DNA from: Ascarosepion bandense
Taxonomy: Eukaryota > Mollusca > Cephalopoda > Sepiida > Sepiidae
Assembly: GCA_037127315.1 (NCBI GenBank)
Contig: JBBBDQ010000229.1
Span: forward strand, 862,501 to 926,500
Length of the DNA: 64,000 bases
Reading direction: 5' to 3'
The position numbers were made by a program, and so were the translations under genes. A model generated the notes under the pieces. The model made no database searches. It had not been told where the DNA came from and saw nothing but the letters and a program-made list of their open reading frames with translations. Below, piece by piece: positions 11,991 to 22,233 of this stretch. How positions within the stretch are numbered: the stretch's first letter is position 1; each line of letters begins with the position of its first letter.

Positions 11991-13020
11991 TCTTCTTATT
12001 ATATTCCCCAAGAATATATAACATTTAATAGATTATAATTATTTGCTCATCTTTTAGCTACAATCTCCAAAAATTTAAATGTAACATCAGTTGTCATTTT
12101 CTATTATCTTTAAACACGTTAAACTATTATATTTTTTGTAATTCTCCCTGTATCTATTTTTTTCTTTCGTTGTGCAATCTCACCTTGCTTGGGGGGGAGT
12201 GAAATTATTAAGAAGTAAAAAATAAACAAGTGTTTACGTTCTGATAGGAAACATCATTTTAAATAAAAACCGAGTATTATGCAAATCAAACATGGGTTTC
12301 TGAAGCCTATATCTTTTCACTTCGTATCAAAATTAATACTTTTATGTTAATTAATTAGTTTTCTTAGCAGAAACTGTCTTTTCAAAAGCAATATATTATT
12401 CTTCAATTTAATAAGGACAGTTATATATTGTTATAAATTTTCTCAAATATTTCATTTTCCTTATTTGCTTGATTTTGACGTCATTAATTTGGACCTTGTA
12501 TCTTCATAAAAACCCATAAATCACGTCTTCCTTCCGCTTTGCTTTCATTTACAAAATGTCTGGAAGTTTCTACAGTGTTCCCGCACTGTTCTTGTGGTGT
12601 CCATCTGCTGGTGTTATTTGGTTATGTTGTTAGGATTGTGACCTCTCATGATAATAATAATAGCAGAGAAGTGTTGCAAAAGACGAGGTTGAAAGGGGAT
12701 AACAATATCCGAAAGCGCTTTTGAATAAAGACGCAAAACTAAACAAAGAATTAGCGTAAATCGACCTCAAGAGTTTAGCGTAAAATTATCTCTACCTACC
12801 ATATAGGTTGACCTCTAAACATTCATTGTGCTACCAGTGGCTTAAATATTAAGCCTACTGGTAAATTTTTTATCTGGTCAACAGATATTTTGGCCTCAGT
12901 TTACGGTTAACATTGTTTTTGCAACACGCTCAATATTGTTGAAATCATCATAATATTTCTTGAAGGTTTTTACAAACTCTTTGTTTCCTTCAATTTTGAA
13001 AATCAATTGATGAAATTTGA
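11991..13020. other. AT-rich sequence without recognised genes
   Basis: No transposon, RNA or coding signal is recognised. The 61-codon frame at 12539-12724 has no known domain. Confidence 0.45.
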
Positions 13021-13021
13021 A

Positions 13022-13130
13022 TGTGGTGCAGTGGATATCGGCTCGGAACGAGAAATCGCGGAGCCGAATTCGAATTCCGTCGAATTACTGGTAAATTTTC
13101 GTTTTAGGGCCTGAAGGCTTTTCTCCCTTC
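13022..13130 (+). mobile_element. SINE head (tRNA-like), truncated
   Basis: GTGGTGCAGTGGATATCGG (A box region), then CTCGGAACGAGAAATCGCG and GAGCCGAATTCGAATTCC (B box), is the family's typical tRNA-like head. The central block after GAATTACTGGTAAATTT is diverged, and no tail type can be identified. Confidence 0.8.
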
Positions 13131-13370
13131 AAACTTTTCCAAAATTTGCTTAATTCCATGCAAATGTATATGCTGAACTCAAATCAACAATTATTTATTG
13201 AAGAAACCTACCTTTATTGATCTGAACGACCAGAAAAATCGAAATTCATCTCGCTCTTTTTGTCTCCCCTAACTCTAACGCAATCATGTAATTAACTGCT
13301 GAATGACTTTCGGTGTAGGCAACAAATTTCGGCCTGTTTTTATTTTAGACTCCGAAACGGTTGAGCCAAT

Positions 13371-13985
13371 TTTCTTGAAAATGTACACATTTGTACTATA
13401 AGCATCTGCGAGTGTTAGCTAGGTTTTGTATCGAGGTACCTCCGATAAATATCAAAAATCGAAAAAATCGGGTTATAGAAGGAGTGGTCCGATTTTAATC
13501 AAATTTCATACACTCATAGACAAAGATATAAAAAACGATATTCAGAAGTTTCAAGAATGCAGTTCTATCCTTAGATGACGTATTTGACTCCGATATTGGA
13601 AATCGATACCCCGATATCCTACCGGGTCTGATCAAAATCTGTTTTTTAGCCTCTTTATTTTAGTTTTTGCTTTGCGTTTGGCTGTAAGTAGGTATAATTG
13701 TAGTTCTTAGTCTCAGCCATGATACCATTTACTCAGAGAACTTATTTAGCCTTCAAAATTCAGTTCATGACGAAAAAACTTATTTGATATCGATACCAGG
13801 AAATCAAAATTTGACTTACATCCATTCATTTTTCTTTCACTCTATGGTTTCGCTTTAACTGGAAACAACTATTGTTTTTTAGTCTTTCGTGCCAATGTCC
13901 AAAGAGTTTGAGCTTTATGACCAGCGATTAGTTTTAAAGCTTTCATTACACCCGAGCAACGCCGAGCTATACTGCTAGTTTTATA
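13371..13985 (-). mobile_element. Dispersed repeat, inverted copy of the element at 63331-64000
   Basis: Read on the minus strand from 13985, it begins CTAGCAGTATAGCTCGGCG and follows 63331-64000 through AAAGCGAAACCATAGAGTG, TGGCTGAGACTAAG and AAATCGGACCACTC. It diverges only where the other copy carries a TA microsatellite (63717-63769). It has no open reading frame of note. The start motif is shared with the elements at 18062 and 22240. The family is not named here. Confidence 0.8.
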
Positions 13986-14280
13986 TATGAATAGATGTGG
14001 AGATATTAAATACTAATATAGTTTTGTTTAGTTTTCATAAATCGTTACACAATATAACAAAAGGAATGTCATTTATTCCCACTCCCCCGTACTGAGAAAA
14101 ATATCTACATATGAGAACTAATTAGAATTGTGAGATTGTTGTGTCCATTATAAGAACGGTTGGCTGATTAGTTTTTCTACAGCTTATCAATACTTTCCAA
14201 ATTATGTAAAGCCAGAAAATAATTTTAGATTGTAATATTTTTTCGAGATGATAATGGTTTAGTGATACAAGTTTATCAAT

Positions 14281-14548
14281 GAACCCATAACTGGGAGAAG
14301 AAGAGGTGAAATCATATTTTTCCCAAAGTTATATGTACGTAAGTGAACATACCGAACCTAACTGTAATTGGAACCCGGCTCTCTGATTAACAATGCCGAG
14401 CCGTTATCTATTGTGCTCTCCGCACATCCAGTGGTTACTGAACATAGTCTCCCCAAACGGTCATTTAGGTACTAATTAGGCTTGACGTTGCTTAACTTCT
14501 GTGATCGATCCGGAACCGGAGTTTTAGCGTGATATGGTCGTAAGCCTT
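14281..14548 (-). mobile_element. 5S+tRNA composite SINE (diverged)
   Basis: On the minus strand, 14548-14455 is 5S-like (GGCTTACGACCATATCACG, GAAGTTAAGCAACGTC, TTAGTACC). It is followed at about 14430-14365 by a tRNA-like head (GATAACGGCTCGG, GAGCCGGGTTCCAATT). The central block then ends CCCAGTTATGGGTTC at 14281. The order is therefore the same as in the complete copy at 17480. The tail is absent. Confidence 0.75.
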
Positions 14549-14721
14549 AATAACGCATTAAAAAGGAGAATAATTTTATTAAAAGCAGAGAGTGTATGTG
14601 ATAGCAATCTTCATATATGTGGCAGTGAATGCTGGCCAATTTCCTCAGTTATGAAAACCGAACTTGAAGCAACGGATGGGTGTATATACATGTTAATCTG
14701 CTGTCATCATTTTCACACTAA

Positions 14722-15028
14722 TATGTGCGTTGTGGTACAGTGGATATCGGCTCTGAACGAGAAACCAGGGAGCCGAGTTCGAATTCCAGTTGAATCCATT
14801 GTATTCACTTACACGCAAATACCCTTGGGAAATGTATTAATCCGTCTCTTCCTTCCAGTTATGGGTTAAATAGCAGGACAGATTGGGTTCTATAGCCTTG
14901 GTCGGCAACCAATCTACCGCAGAAAGCAATGGCAACCTACTGTGGGATAATCTTCTGCCCAGTCAGTCATGTCTCTTTCGAGACATGATCGCCCGAAGCG
15001 TGTATCACGTATGGCACTTAACTGACTG
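14722..15028 (+). mobile_element. SINE with tRNA-like head and tail type 1
   Basis: This is the best-preserved tail-1 copy. The tRNA-like head is at 14731-14790 (TGTGGTACAGTGGATATCGG; B box GAGTTCGAATTCC). The shared central block runs from ACGCAAATACCCTTGGGAAA to CCAGTTATGGG. The tail contains TACCGCAGAAAGCAATGGC, CCAGTCAGTCATGTCTC, ATCACGTATGGCACTT and ends AACTGACTG. No 5S-like head precedes it. It would be transcribed by RNA polymerase III from the internal A and B boxes and mobilised by a LINE reverse transcriptase (known for SINEs generally). Confidence 0.85.
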
Positions 15029-15953
15029 AACCGTAGAAAAGGAATGAATTCAGCCCTATTAATTCTAGTTATGTTTTAAATATCAGCAAAAACTGGGATT
15101 TTTAGACCTGCCTGCCAAAAAGTTTATGAGAACTGAAAGCTTAAGCACTAAACTGTGGAAAAAGCTACTAAAAACGACTCCATTGTCGTTCTGAAGAATG
15201 TATGGTAATTCGCCGATAAGAAAGAAAAGCTGTGAAGATCCACAATCGCCTATGTCTTGATAAGTTATGGTATTTTAAAAAATCATATTTTTCATCTATA
15301 TATTGCAAACAAATCTAATGTTGGACATATTTCACAGTCACTTTTCAAAGTTTTTCAGTGTTTGATTACAAGTGTGTTACAAGATAATACAGAACCCAGT
15401 CGTTTCCAAAACAGTATCTTCCCGTCAATATATAAATAAATGTAACTTCATAAAGTACCCGAAATGATATCTGAATAAATAAAATAAAAATCTCGGCTTG
15501 GAGAAGTTGGCTTCTCATATTGATCTTCTATTTCGTATTCCATTTCTAAATAAATATTTAGTTCTTTTCATGAAATATATATCAAATCACTATAATTTAT
15601 TCATGTCAAATTACTGGCGGCGTATTTCCTGCTGGTAATTTTGGGGAAAGAGTGCGCCATTTGATTGATGAAAGTAAGAAATGTCATCTTTGATAATGAT
15701 TTCACACGAAAATTTTATTTCGTTCACCTTATTAGTCCATAGTAATTTCAAAAACCAAAGAATTAAAATTTAGAAAAATAATATTCAGACGCTTGTTAGC
15801 CAGATTCCCTGGACAAGAGCGAAAAGACAGATTTTTATAGACTATGTTCCACGAGTGTACCCCTGCTGTCAAAAATGACGGCAAAATATTTGGGAGGATT
15901 ATTAACTGTTTTCTGACAGGTTATCACCCCTGAGCGTGACAAGAGGGAATGCA

Positions 15954-15954
<1 letters not shown>
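15029..15954. other. Unassigned sequence
   Basis: No gene or transposon is recognised. The 60-codon frame at 15257-15439 shows no domain. Confidence 0.45.

Positions 15955-15955
<1 letters not shown>

Positions 15956-16012
<57 letters not shown>
15956..16012. repeat. (TA)n microsatellite
   Basis: About 27 TA units follow GCATGC and lead into ATGTATGTAT. Confidence 0.95.
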
Positions 16013-16020
<8 letters not shown>

Positions 16021-16181
16021 TTATGAGAGAGAGAAATATATGGATTGAAGAAGAACAGAATAAGCAACGAACAGGTTAAAAAAGTGTTTTTAATCTTATA
16101 TCTTTCACTTTAATAAGCTACTTTAGAGCTTTAAGACGGAGTATTTAATTTTTTAAAATTAAAAAACAAAACAAAACAAAG

Positions 16182-16245
16182 TTGCAGCATGTCGATTGAA
16201 GTTTGATTTTATTGGTTAGATATGTGTCACGTGTAATACAGTAAT
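16182..16245 (+). repeat. Dispersed repeat copy (pair of 10790-10855)
   Basis: It shares GATTGAAGTTTGATTTTATTGG and GTCACGTGTAATAC with the inverted copy at 10790-10855. Downstream, TATGCAAAAATAATGCATGC (about 16340) is also found inverted near 17285-17310. The whole 16182-17310 interval may therefore be one inverted-repeat element interrupted by a LINE fragment. Confidence 0.6.
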
Positions 16246-16450
16246 AGATGATCATTTTCTATTAAATGTTGAAAAAGTTTGCGCTTTTATGTGTGTAGCA
16301 CGTTCAATAACAGTAATATTTATTTTAAATGTTAGCGTATGTATGCAAAAATAATGCATGCGCCAAGCGTATTTAGACTACAGAGATATGCATATTATTT
16401 CACTGATTCCAACTGTTAACAATTTTCTTTCAAAACTTATTTATTCATAA

Positions 16451-16505
16451 AAACTTAGCTTGATACTTGTATACATATTTCATTATAATTTTAAACAAAA
16501 ATGTA
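16451..16505 (+). repeat. Left part of a repeat split by a LINE insertion
   Basis: GATACTTGTATACATATTTC and ATAATTTTAAACAAAAATGTA match 17151-17205 closely. At 17151 the sequence runs straight on into CATTCTCACAC. Here the continuation appears only after the LINE fragment, at about 17050. Confidence 0.65.
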
Positions 16506-17045
16506 CTTCTTGTTCTTTTTCTTCTTGTTCTTTTTTCTTTTTCTTCTTCTTCTTCTTCTTCTTCTTCTCTATGCCATGTATCTTCGGGACGTAGACGATC
16601 ATGGCTTTCCACGTCTTCCTATCCATGGTAGTTCTTAGCATGTTTTCTCCTGTTACCCCACCCAAACCCCGCTCTGCTATCCACCTGCTCAGGCCCATCA
16701 ATTAAGTTATTCGCTGCTTTCCCTTGTCTCTTTTCCATTTATCTGATCTGTGAGCTTCATATTCTCCAAGCCTTCATTTCTCATCACATGTCCCAAGAAA
16801 TTCAGTTGTCTTTTTCTGATGCTCAGTAGTCATTCCCTTTTCGTTTTCATCTTTTGTAAAACCTAATCATTGTTCACACGCTTGATCGATGATATTCCCG
16901 GCATCCTTCTGTAGAACATTTCATTTGTTTCAAGTTTTTTCATCATCTTTGATTATATTGTTCATTATTCACCGCCATATTGAAGGATAGACATCACATA
17001 GCAATCTATTACTCTCTTCATTATTTCTCGGGAAATTTTCCTAGT
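16506..17045 (-). mobile_element. LINE reverse transcriptase C-terminal fragment
   Basis: The minus strand translates in pieces to the well-known C-terminal region of a non-LTR retrotransposon polyprotein. Reading from 17020: a stretch with ILQYGG, then RKRQLNFLGHVMRNEGLEN, then GLSRWIAERGLGG and NMLRTTMDRKTWKAMI. Several stops and at least one frame change separate them. A (GAA)n tract at 16506-16565 follows the last coding block and is probably the microsatellite tail of the element. The catalytic reverse transcriptase domain is missing, so the copy is 5'-truncated and dead. Confidence 0.8.
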
Positions 17046-17150
17046 TTTAGCATTCTCACACATACTAAACTTACCGACACATAAACACACACGTTCATGC
17101 ATTAAACATTGATTCTCTTATACAGAAACTTTATTTTTAAAAAAATCATC

Positions 17151-17252
17151 CATCGCTTAATACTTGTATACATTATTTCGCTATAATTTTAAACAGAAAT
17201 GTATTCCGTTTTTCATTCTCACACGCTAACGTTACCGACATATAAACAAACT
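17151..17252 (+). repeat. Uninterrupted paralogue of the LINE target
   Basis: It joins the two segments (16451-16505 and 17046-17095) that flank the LINE fragment, without the LINE between them: AATTTTAAACAGAAATGTA, then CATTCTCACACG and GTTACCGACA. It therefore serves as an empty-site reference inside the same window. Confidence 0.65.
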
Positions 17253-17396
17253 TAATCCGTCTAAAGTTTAAATACGCTTGAAACATGCATCATTTTCGTA
17301 TACATACACTTACATATAAAATATGCATCTATTTTCTTTTACAAATGATGCACACACATATAAAAGAATATAAAATTTTGATCTTTACTTATTCTG

Positions 17397-17399
<3 letters not shown>

Positions 17400-17445
<46 letters not shown>
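17400..17445. repeat. (TA)n microsatellite
   Basis: About 22 TA units. It forms part of the left flank that is duplicated, with a shorter TA run, at 18155-18172. Confidence 0.95.
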
Positions 17446-17446
<1 letters not shown>

Positions 17447-17479
17447 GACGTAAATTACTTAATATACACATGAGGAGGG

Positions 17480-17967
17480 CTTACGGCCATATCACGTTGA
17501 ATACACCGGTTCTCGCTCGATCACCGAAGTTTAGCAACGTTGAGCCTGTTCAATACTTAGATGGGTGACCGCTTGGGAATACCAGGTGCTGTAAGCGTTT
17601 AGTGTCGGATGTGTGTTGTGGTGCAGTGGATATCGGCTCGGAAAGAGAAATCGGTGAGCCGAGTTCGAATTCCAATTGAATACCCTGCATTCACTTAAGC
17701 ACTGGTACCCTTAGGAAAGGTATTAATCCATCACTTCCGTCCAGTTATGGGTTAAATAACGGTAGAACTTGGGAACCCTGACTTAAAAAAATCCCAATGA
17801 ATCTTGATACTCGAAAAGAAAAAGTATTACTAGACACAAAACATATATAAAAACAAGAAATTGTTGAAAGAAAAAGTTATTACCAGCAATAAGTAAATAA
17901 AGTTTAGTTGGAAATAAATGACCTGTCGAAATTGATATGCGATAAAACAAAAACAACCAACTAACCA
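17480..17967 (+). mobile_element. Complete 5S+tRNA composite SINE with tail type 2
   Basis: The copy has four parts. 17480-17601 is a 5S rRNA-like head (TTACGGCCATATCACGTTGA, ACCGAAGTTTAGCAACG, GATGGGTGACCGCTTGGG, ATACCAGGTGCTGTAAGC), close to the normal 5S length of about 120 nt. 17613-17680 is a tRNA-like unit with A box TGGTGCAGTGG and B box GAGTTCGAATTCC. 17690-17760 is the central block shared with other SINEs. The tail is distinct and ends in AAACAAAAACAACCAACTAACC. Imperfect 14-bp target-site duplications flank it: ACACATGAGGAGGG (17466-17479) and ACATATGAGGAGGG (17968-17981). 5S-headed SINEs (SINE3 class) and the 5S+tRNA chimera AmnSINE1 are known in vertebrates. The two-headed order here is seen directly. 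Confidence 0.9.
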
Positions 17968-18061
17968 ACATATGAGGAGGGTGAACATATCTATATTATT
18001 ATTATTCAGGTGTTAATAAAACAGTGCTCAATGTATGAATAGAGCTGTATTGTATATATAT

Positions 18062-19755
18062 TACTAGCATCATAGTCCGGTGATGTCCGTGCAACTCAGA
18101 ACATATGAGATGAGTAGATGGAAACCTTTAATTGAATCTTTATTTATTCTGCTTACATATATATATATAATGACAGTAATTACTAAATATACACATGAGG
18201 AGGGCTTACGGCCATATCACGTTGAATACAGCGGTTCTCGCTCGATCACCGAAGTTTAGCAACGTTGCGCCTGATCAATACTTAGATGAGTGACAGCTTG
18301 GGAATTTAAAAAAATTCAGCATTAAAAAAATTTTTCTTTTGTTTTGCATAAACGTGATTTGACGTTTTGTGTGACATTGTACACATTGCGTTAGTTTTCG
18401 TTTCAAAATTACGGAGGAAAACATTTACATTTTTTGTTGACTAAATGAATTTAACATAAAAATCAAAATCATGATAGTGATATAACAGAAATATAATAAA
18501 TTATAATGTACTAACATCATAGCCCGACGTTGACCGTGCAACTCAGAACATTTAAGTAGTAGGAGATGATGCAAGACACCTTCCGCCATTGCAGAGTTCC
18601 ATTGATTGTCTTCCGGTAAACGGCGTTTGAAGCAGGTTCCCCTTCAGTAATTACAATGTTTATAATATTAAATGAATAAATTCTTTTAAAACTCGGTTAT
18701 ATACAAAAATAATTATATAAAAAATTGTTCTTTAAAAATTGTTAAAAAATTCCATTAAAAAATCTGCTTTCTTTTGTTTTGCGCACACGTGATTTGATTT
18801 TTTTGTGTGACATTGTAAACAACATTGCGTTTATTTTTGTTTCAAAAGTACGGGGGAAAATATTTAAATTTTTTTTTTGACAAAATGAATTTAACTGAAA
18901 AATAAAAATTATTTATTTTGTTTTACTGAAATTAGAAATATAAAAACAATTACGCTCTTAGTTCAGAATTGTAACGCAATGTTTACAATATTCAATACAC
19001 ACAGAAGCATCAAATCTCGTGATGCAGTAATATTTATAATATTAAATGGATAAATTTCTTTAAAACTCGGTTATATAAAAAATAATTATATAAAAAAATG
19101 TTGCTTATAAATTGTTGAAAAATTTTATTAAAAAAATCTATTTTCTTTTGTTTTGCGTAAACGTGATTTGATATTTTGTGTGACATTGTAAACAACATTG
19201 TGTTTGGTTTGGTTTCAAAATTACGGGGGGAAATATTTAAATGATTTTTTTGCCGTAAATGAATTTAGAAATATAAAAACTATTACGCTCTGAGTTCAGA
19301 AATTTTCGAAGAATATTTAAAAATGTAGACATTTAATTTTAGAGGAAAAAGTTACATTAATGTTACACGAATAACAGACAGTTGATAACCTGCATGAAAT
19401 ATTTAGCGAAAAAAATCTTTTTTTATTTTATTTTCTGAAGTATGAAATATTAATTCTCAAACGAACACACTTAAATAATCATATTAACAATTGGCATTTT
19501 TTTTTACATATTTTATTTTATTTTTGTTCGAAAAAACACTTTTTTTAAAAAATCATTTTTTTGTTTCAAAGTTACGGTTAAAAATATTCACATATTTTTG
19601 TTGCCCAAATGAGTTTTTAAAGCGTCGGAATAAAAATTAAATAAAATGGTTCATTTTTTTACAATAAAAAATATTTTAATCGCGTTTGAAATGTGTGATT
19701 TGATTTCTGTGACGTAATTCAGCAACCATCTTAGATCTTAGATGTTTTCCGGAAA
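18062..19755 (+). mobile_element. TA-flanked complex repeat, first part
   Basis: It starts CTAGCATCATAGTCCGG after a TA-rich stretch, and a second start-like motif CATAGCCCGACGTTGACCG lies at about 18514. Inside, a unit of roughly 350-435 bp recurs near 18342, 18777 and 19150 (TTTTGCGTAAACGTGATTTGA, GTGTGACATTGTAAACAAC, AAATTACGGGGG). The array continues after the embedded LINE fragment and ends near 21555. No transposase or polymerase frame belongs to it, so it is presumably non-autonomous. Class unknown. Confidence 0.7.
18205..18304 (+). mobile_element. 5S-like SINE head, truncated, inside a duplicated segment
   Basis: It begins at the same base as the complete SINE (CTTACGGCC) and has the same left flank, ACACATGAGGAGGG, so it is a duplicate of that locus rather than an independent insertion. 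Similarity stops at GCTTGGGAAT, inside the 5S-like part, and the complex repeat sequence follows. Confidence 0.75.
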
Positions 19756-21055
19756 TAGTTTGTTGGGAGGTGTCTGATGACGTTACATTTAAAATCTTGG
19801 AGAAGCAATCATGTGAAAGGGAATTCCACATGCGGGATGTGCGAGAAAAGAAGCTGTTGGAGTAGAAATTGCGGTGACATCTTATCGGTTTCACTGTAAG
19901 AGGGTGGGACCTAGTTGCTAATCTAGTATCTCGTGCAAATTCGTATCTAGGGGGCACCAGTGATCATCGGAGCAGAAATCCTAAAAGTATTTATAAAAGA
20001 GGTACAGGGATGCCACGTCACGCTGGTGAGAGAGTGACTGCAGCCGGTCTGCCAAGTCGGTATCGATCACATTACAGACTTTCCGTTGTATTTTATCAAG
20101 AACCCCGAGGAGAATAGCAGGGCCACCCGACCATATGTGGCAGCAGTATTAAATACACGGGCGGATGGTATATTTATATATGTGCAGGATTGATTCAGAC
20201 GGAAAAATCTTACGGGCCCTACACAGAGAACCGACTTTTATAGCAGCCGGTTTAGCAATGGATTCGATATAGTCATTCCACTGGAGGTCCACTGAGAGTG
20301 TGAGGCCAAGGAGGCGTAGTGTTTTACTCTCTGGGAGTCAAGCCTGTTCCATGCTAATAAGAGGTAGGTGCGATTGTCTATGGTGTTTAATTGATAGCAG
20401 CTTCGTTTTAGAAGCATTCAAATTTACGAACCATTTCTTACCCCAGTCCACTACGGATTGGAGGTCCTTTTGAAGCTCGGCTGCGAGGTTCGCTTTGTCA
20501 CTCACACCAGATTTTTGGTCAAGGCGAGAGTAAACTGTGGTGTCATCGGTGTACATACCTGCTTGGGAACTTACGTCATCAGAGAGATCATTAATGTAGA
20601 TCAGAAAGAGCGTAGGACCTAGGATAGAGCCTTGAGGGACACCCGCGTTCGTATGGTAGATCTGGGAGGCATGTCCGTTTAATACCACCTTCATTGTGCG
20701 GTTAGAGAGGAAGGACTGGATTTGGTCAAACAAATGTCCAGTTATACCATAGCTCCGCAGTTTGTGTAGAAGGCCAGCATGCCAGACTGTCGAACGCTTT
20801 CGAGATATCAAATGCAACGTTTTGGGCTTCACCATTCTTGTCAAGAGCCTGGTATATGTACTCGGTGATGGTCGTTAGCATATCAGCAGTAGATCTGGTG
20901 AAGCGGAAGCCATACTTTTTGTTTCGAGAGAAGCTTGTGGGCTGTGAGATGTTGGACCACCTCGACGTTGATAATGGCTTCGAACACTTTGCCAAAGATC
21001 GGAAGAAGGCTGATAGGGCGGTAATTTGCGGGGTCCGACTGGATAATATTTCTTT
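19753..21055 (-). mobile_element. LINE reverse transcriptase pseudogene
   Basis: The minus strand encodes a recognisable reverse transcriptase domain of CR1/Jockey type in several frames. YRPISLLP lies at about 21029-21000, AFDISKAFD (motif A, catalytic Asp) at 20815-20789, GVPQGSILGP (motif B) at 20643-20614, and YTDD (motif C, usually YADD) at 20553-20542. The C-terminal region, with TRLATRSHPLTV and SRTSRMWNSL, runs to about 19760. At least two frameshifts break the part upstream of 20790, and stops break the part downstream of 20338. The endonuclease, 5' end and 3' UTR are missing. Both ends join copies of the same unrelated repeat. Confidence 0.85.
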
Positions 21056-21555
21056 GTTTCAAAATTACGGAGAAAAATATTCACATTCTTTGTTGACCAA
21101 ATGAAGTTTTAAAACGGCGGAATAAAAACTAAATATATAGGCTCATTTCTTTTAATAAAAAACATTTTAGTCGCGTTTGACACGTGTGATTTGATTTCTG
21201 TGACGTAATTCACAACCATCTTATATCTTAGATGTTTTACGGAAATAAAACGCCGGAATAAGAATTAAATATAAAGGCTTATTTTTTTTTAATAAAAAAT
21301 ATTTTAGTCGCGGTTGACTCGTGTGATTTGATTTCCTTGACAAAATCTAGCAAACATCTTAGATTTTTGATGTTTTATGGAGGAAATATAAACAATCTGC
21401 ACCATTGGCCAAAAAGTGCGAAAGAGAAAATGATGTGTCGACAAGGCTTTCCTGTAGATATGTGTCCCTAGAAACTTTCAATGGCCTAGCTTAAAAAATG
21501 AAGGCGTCAATAGGGAACAGTCACACACAGACTCACAGATTGCCTTATATATATA
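21056..21555 (+). mobile_element. TA-flanked complex repeat, continuation and 3' end
   Basis: Two units with GTGTGATTTGATTTC and TGTGACGTAATTCA lie near 21175 and 21320. A terminal part follows with CCAAAAAGTGCGAAAG, GATATGTGTCCCTAGAA and AGATTGCCTTATATATA. The same end occurs at 23565-23757, and TTGCCTTATATATA also precedes the TA run at 63717. Confidence 0.7.
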
Positions 21556-21593
21556 TATATATATATATTGTGCTGTTTCTTTTTTTATTTTCC

Positions 21594-21625
21594 ACACACA
21601 CACACACACACACACACGCGCGCGC
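21594..21625. repeat. (CA)n/(CG)n microsatellite
   Basis: A CA run is followed by CGCGCGCG. It lies between the TA run at 21548-21568 and the probable LTR. Confidence 0.9.
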
Positions 21626-21697
21626 AATAAAAATTAATTCACACACGTGTAACTCAAAAAAATACAATTGCGCGAGAATTCACTCCTTACCATACAC

Positions 21698-22190
21698 TGT
21701 GGGGTCAAAAACAAGGACAGCGCACCCAAAAGTTCGGACGTAGTGGAAAGAACACCACGTGGTCAAAAATATGATTTATTGACCAATCAGGGCTCGACAT
21801 AAGAAACCTATTTTTAAATCTCCCCGGAGCCTCACCATTCAGATATAAGGAAGGTAGAAACTCTCATCAAACCAGAGGAGGACCAGCGACAAGCTGACAT
21901 CAAAGGGCACGCGGACAGATTCGAGCATACACACAGAGAGAATCCAGCAGTTCACACAACAGGCAGAATCCGTATCAGTGCACCTTCTTTCACCCTCTCT
22001 TTCTCTCATCTCGCTCGCTACACATCGTCCTACCTTTCCCTCTCACTTTCTCAGTTCCTTTCTCTCTCTTTTTTCTACAGCTGTACGGACAATTTTATAT
22101 TTTTACAAAAATAAACAAACGTTTATTTTACTTTATTTGTAGTGCATTTTTCTTTTTATTATTTATTTGAGGGACTTCTTAGCACCCTCT

Positions 22191-22193
<3 letters not shown>
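21698..22193 (+). mobile_element. Probable solo LTR
   Basis: The 496-bp segment starts TGTGGGGTC and ends CCCTCTACA, so the termini are TG...CA with a short imperfect inverted repeat. Inside are CCAAT (21784), a TATA-like GATATAAGG (21842-21850) and AATAAA (22110-22115) in the order expected of an LTR. No internal retroviral or Gypsy coding region or second LTR lies nearby, and no clean target-site duplication is visible. The ends abut a TA microsatellite. Confidence 0.5.

Positions 22194-22231
<38 letters not shown>
22194..22231. repeat. (TA)n microsatellite
   Basis: About 18 TA units between the probable LTR and the start of the next complex repeat. Confidence 0.95.

Positions 22232-22233
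<2 letters not shown>

Noticed and set aside
17480..17601. A functional 5S rRNA gene
   Set aside because: It has 5S length, but it is fused to a tRNA-like unit and tail, and is flanked by target-site duplications. It is therefore the head of a SINE.
17613..17680. A functional tRNA gene
   Set aside because: The A and B boxes are present, but the anticodon arm and acceptor pairing are not convincing, and it lies inside a SINE repeated several times in the window.
20838..21104. Plus-strand 88-codon frame
   Set aside because: Antisense shadow of the LINE reverse transcriptase on the minus strand.
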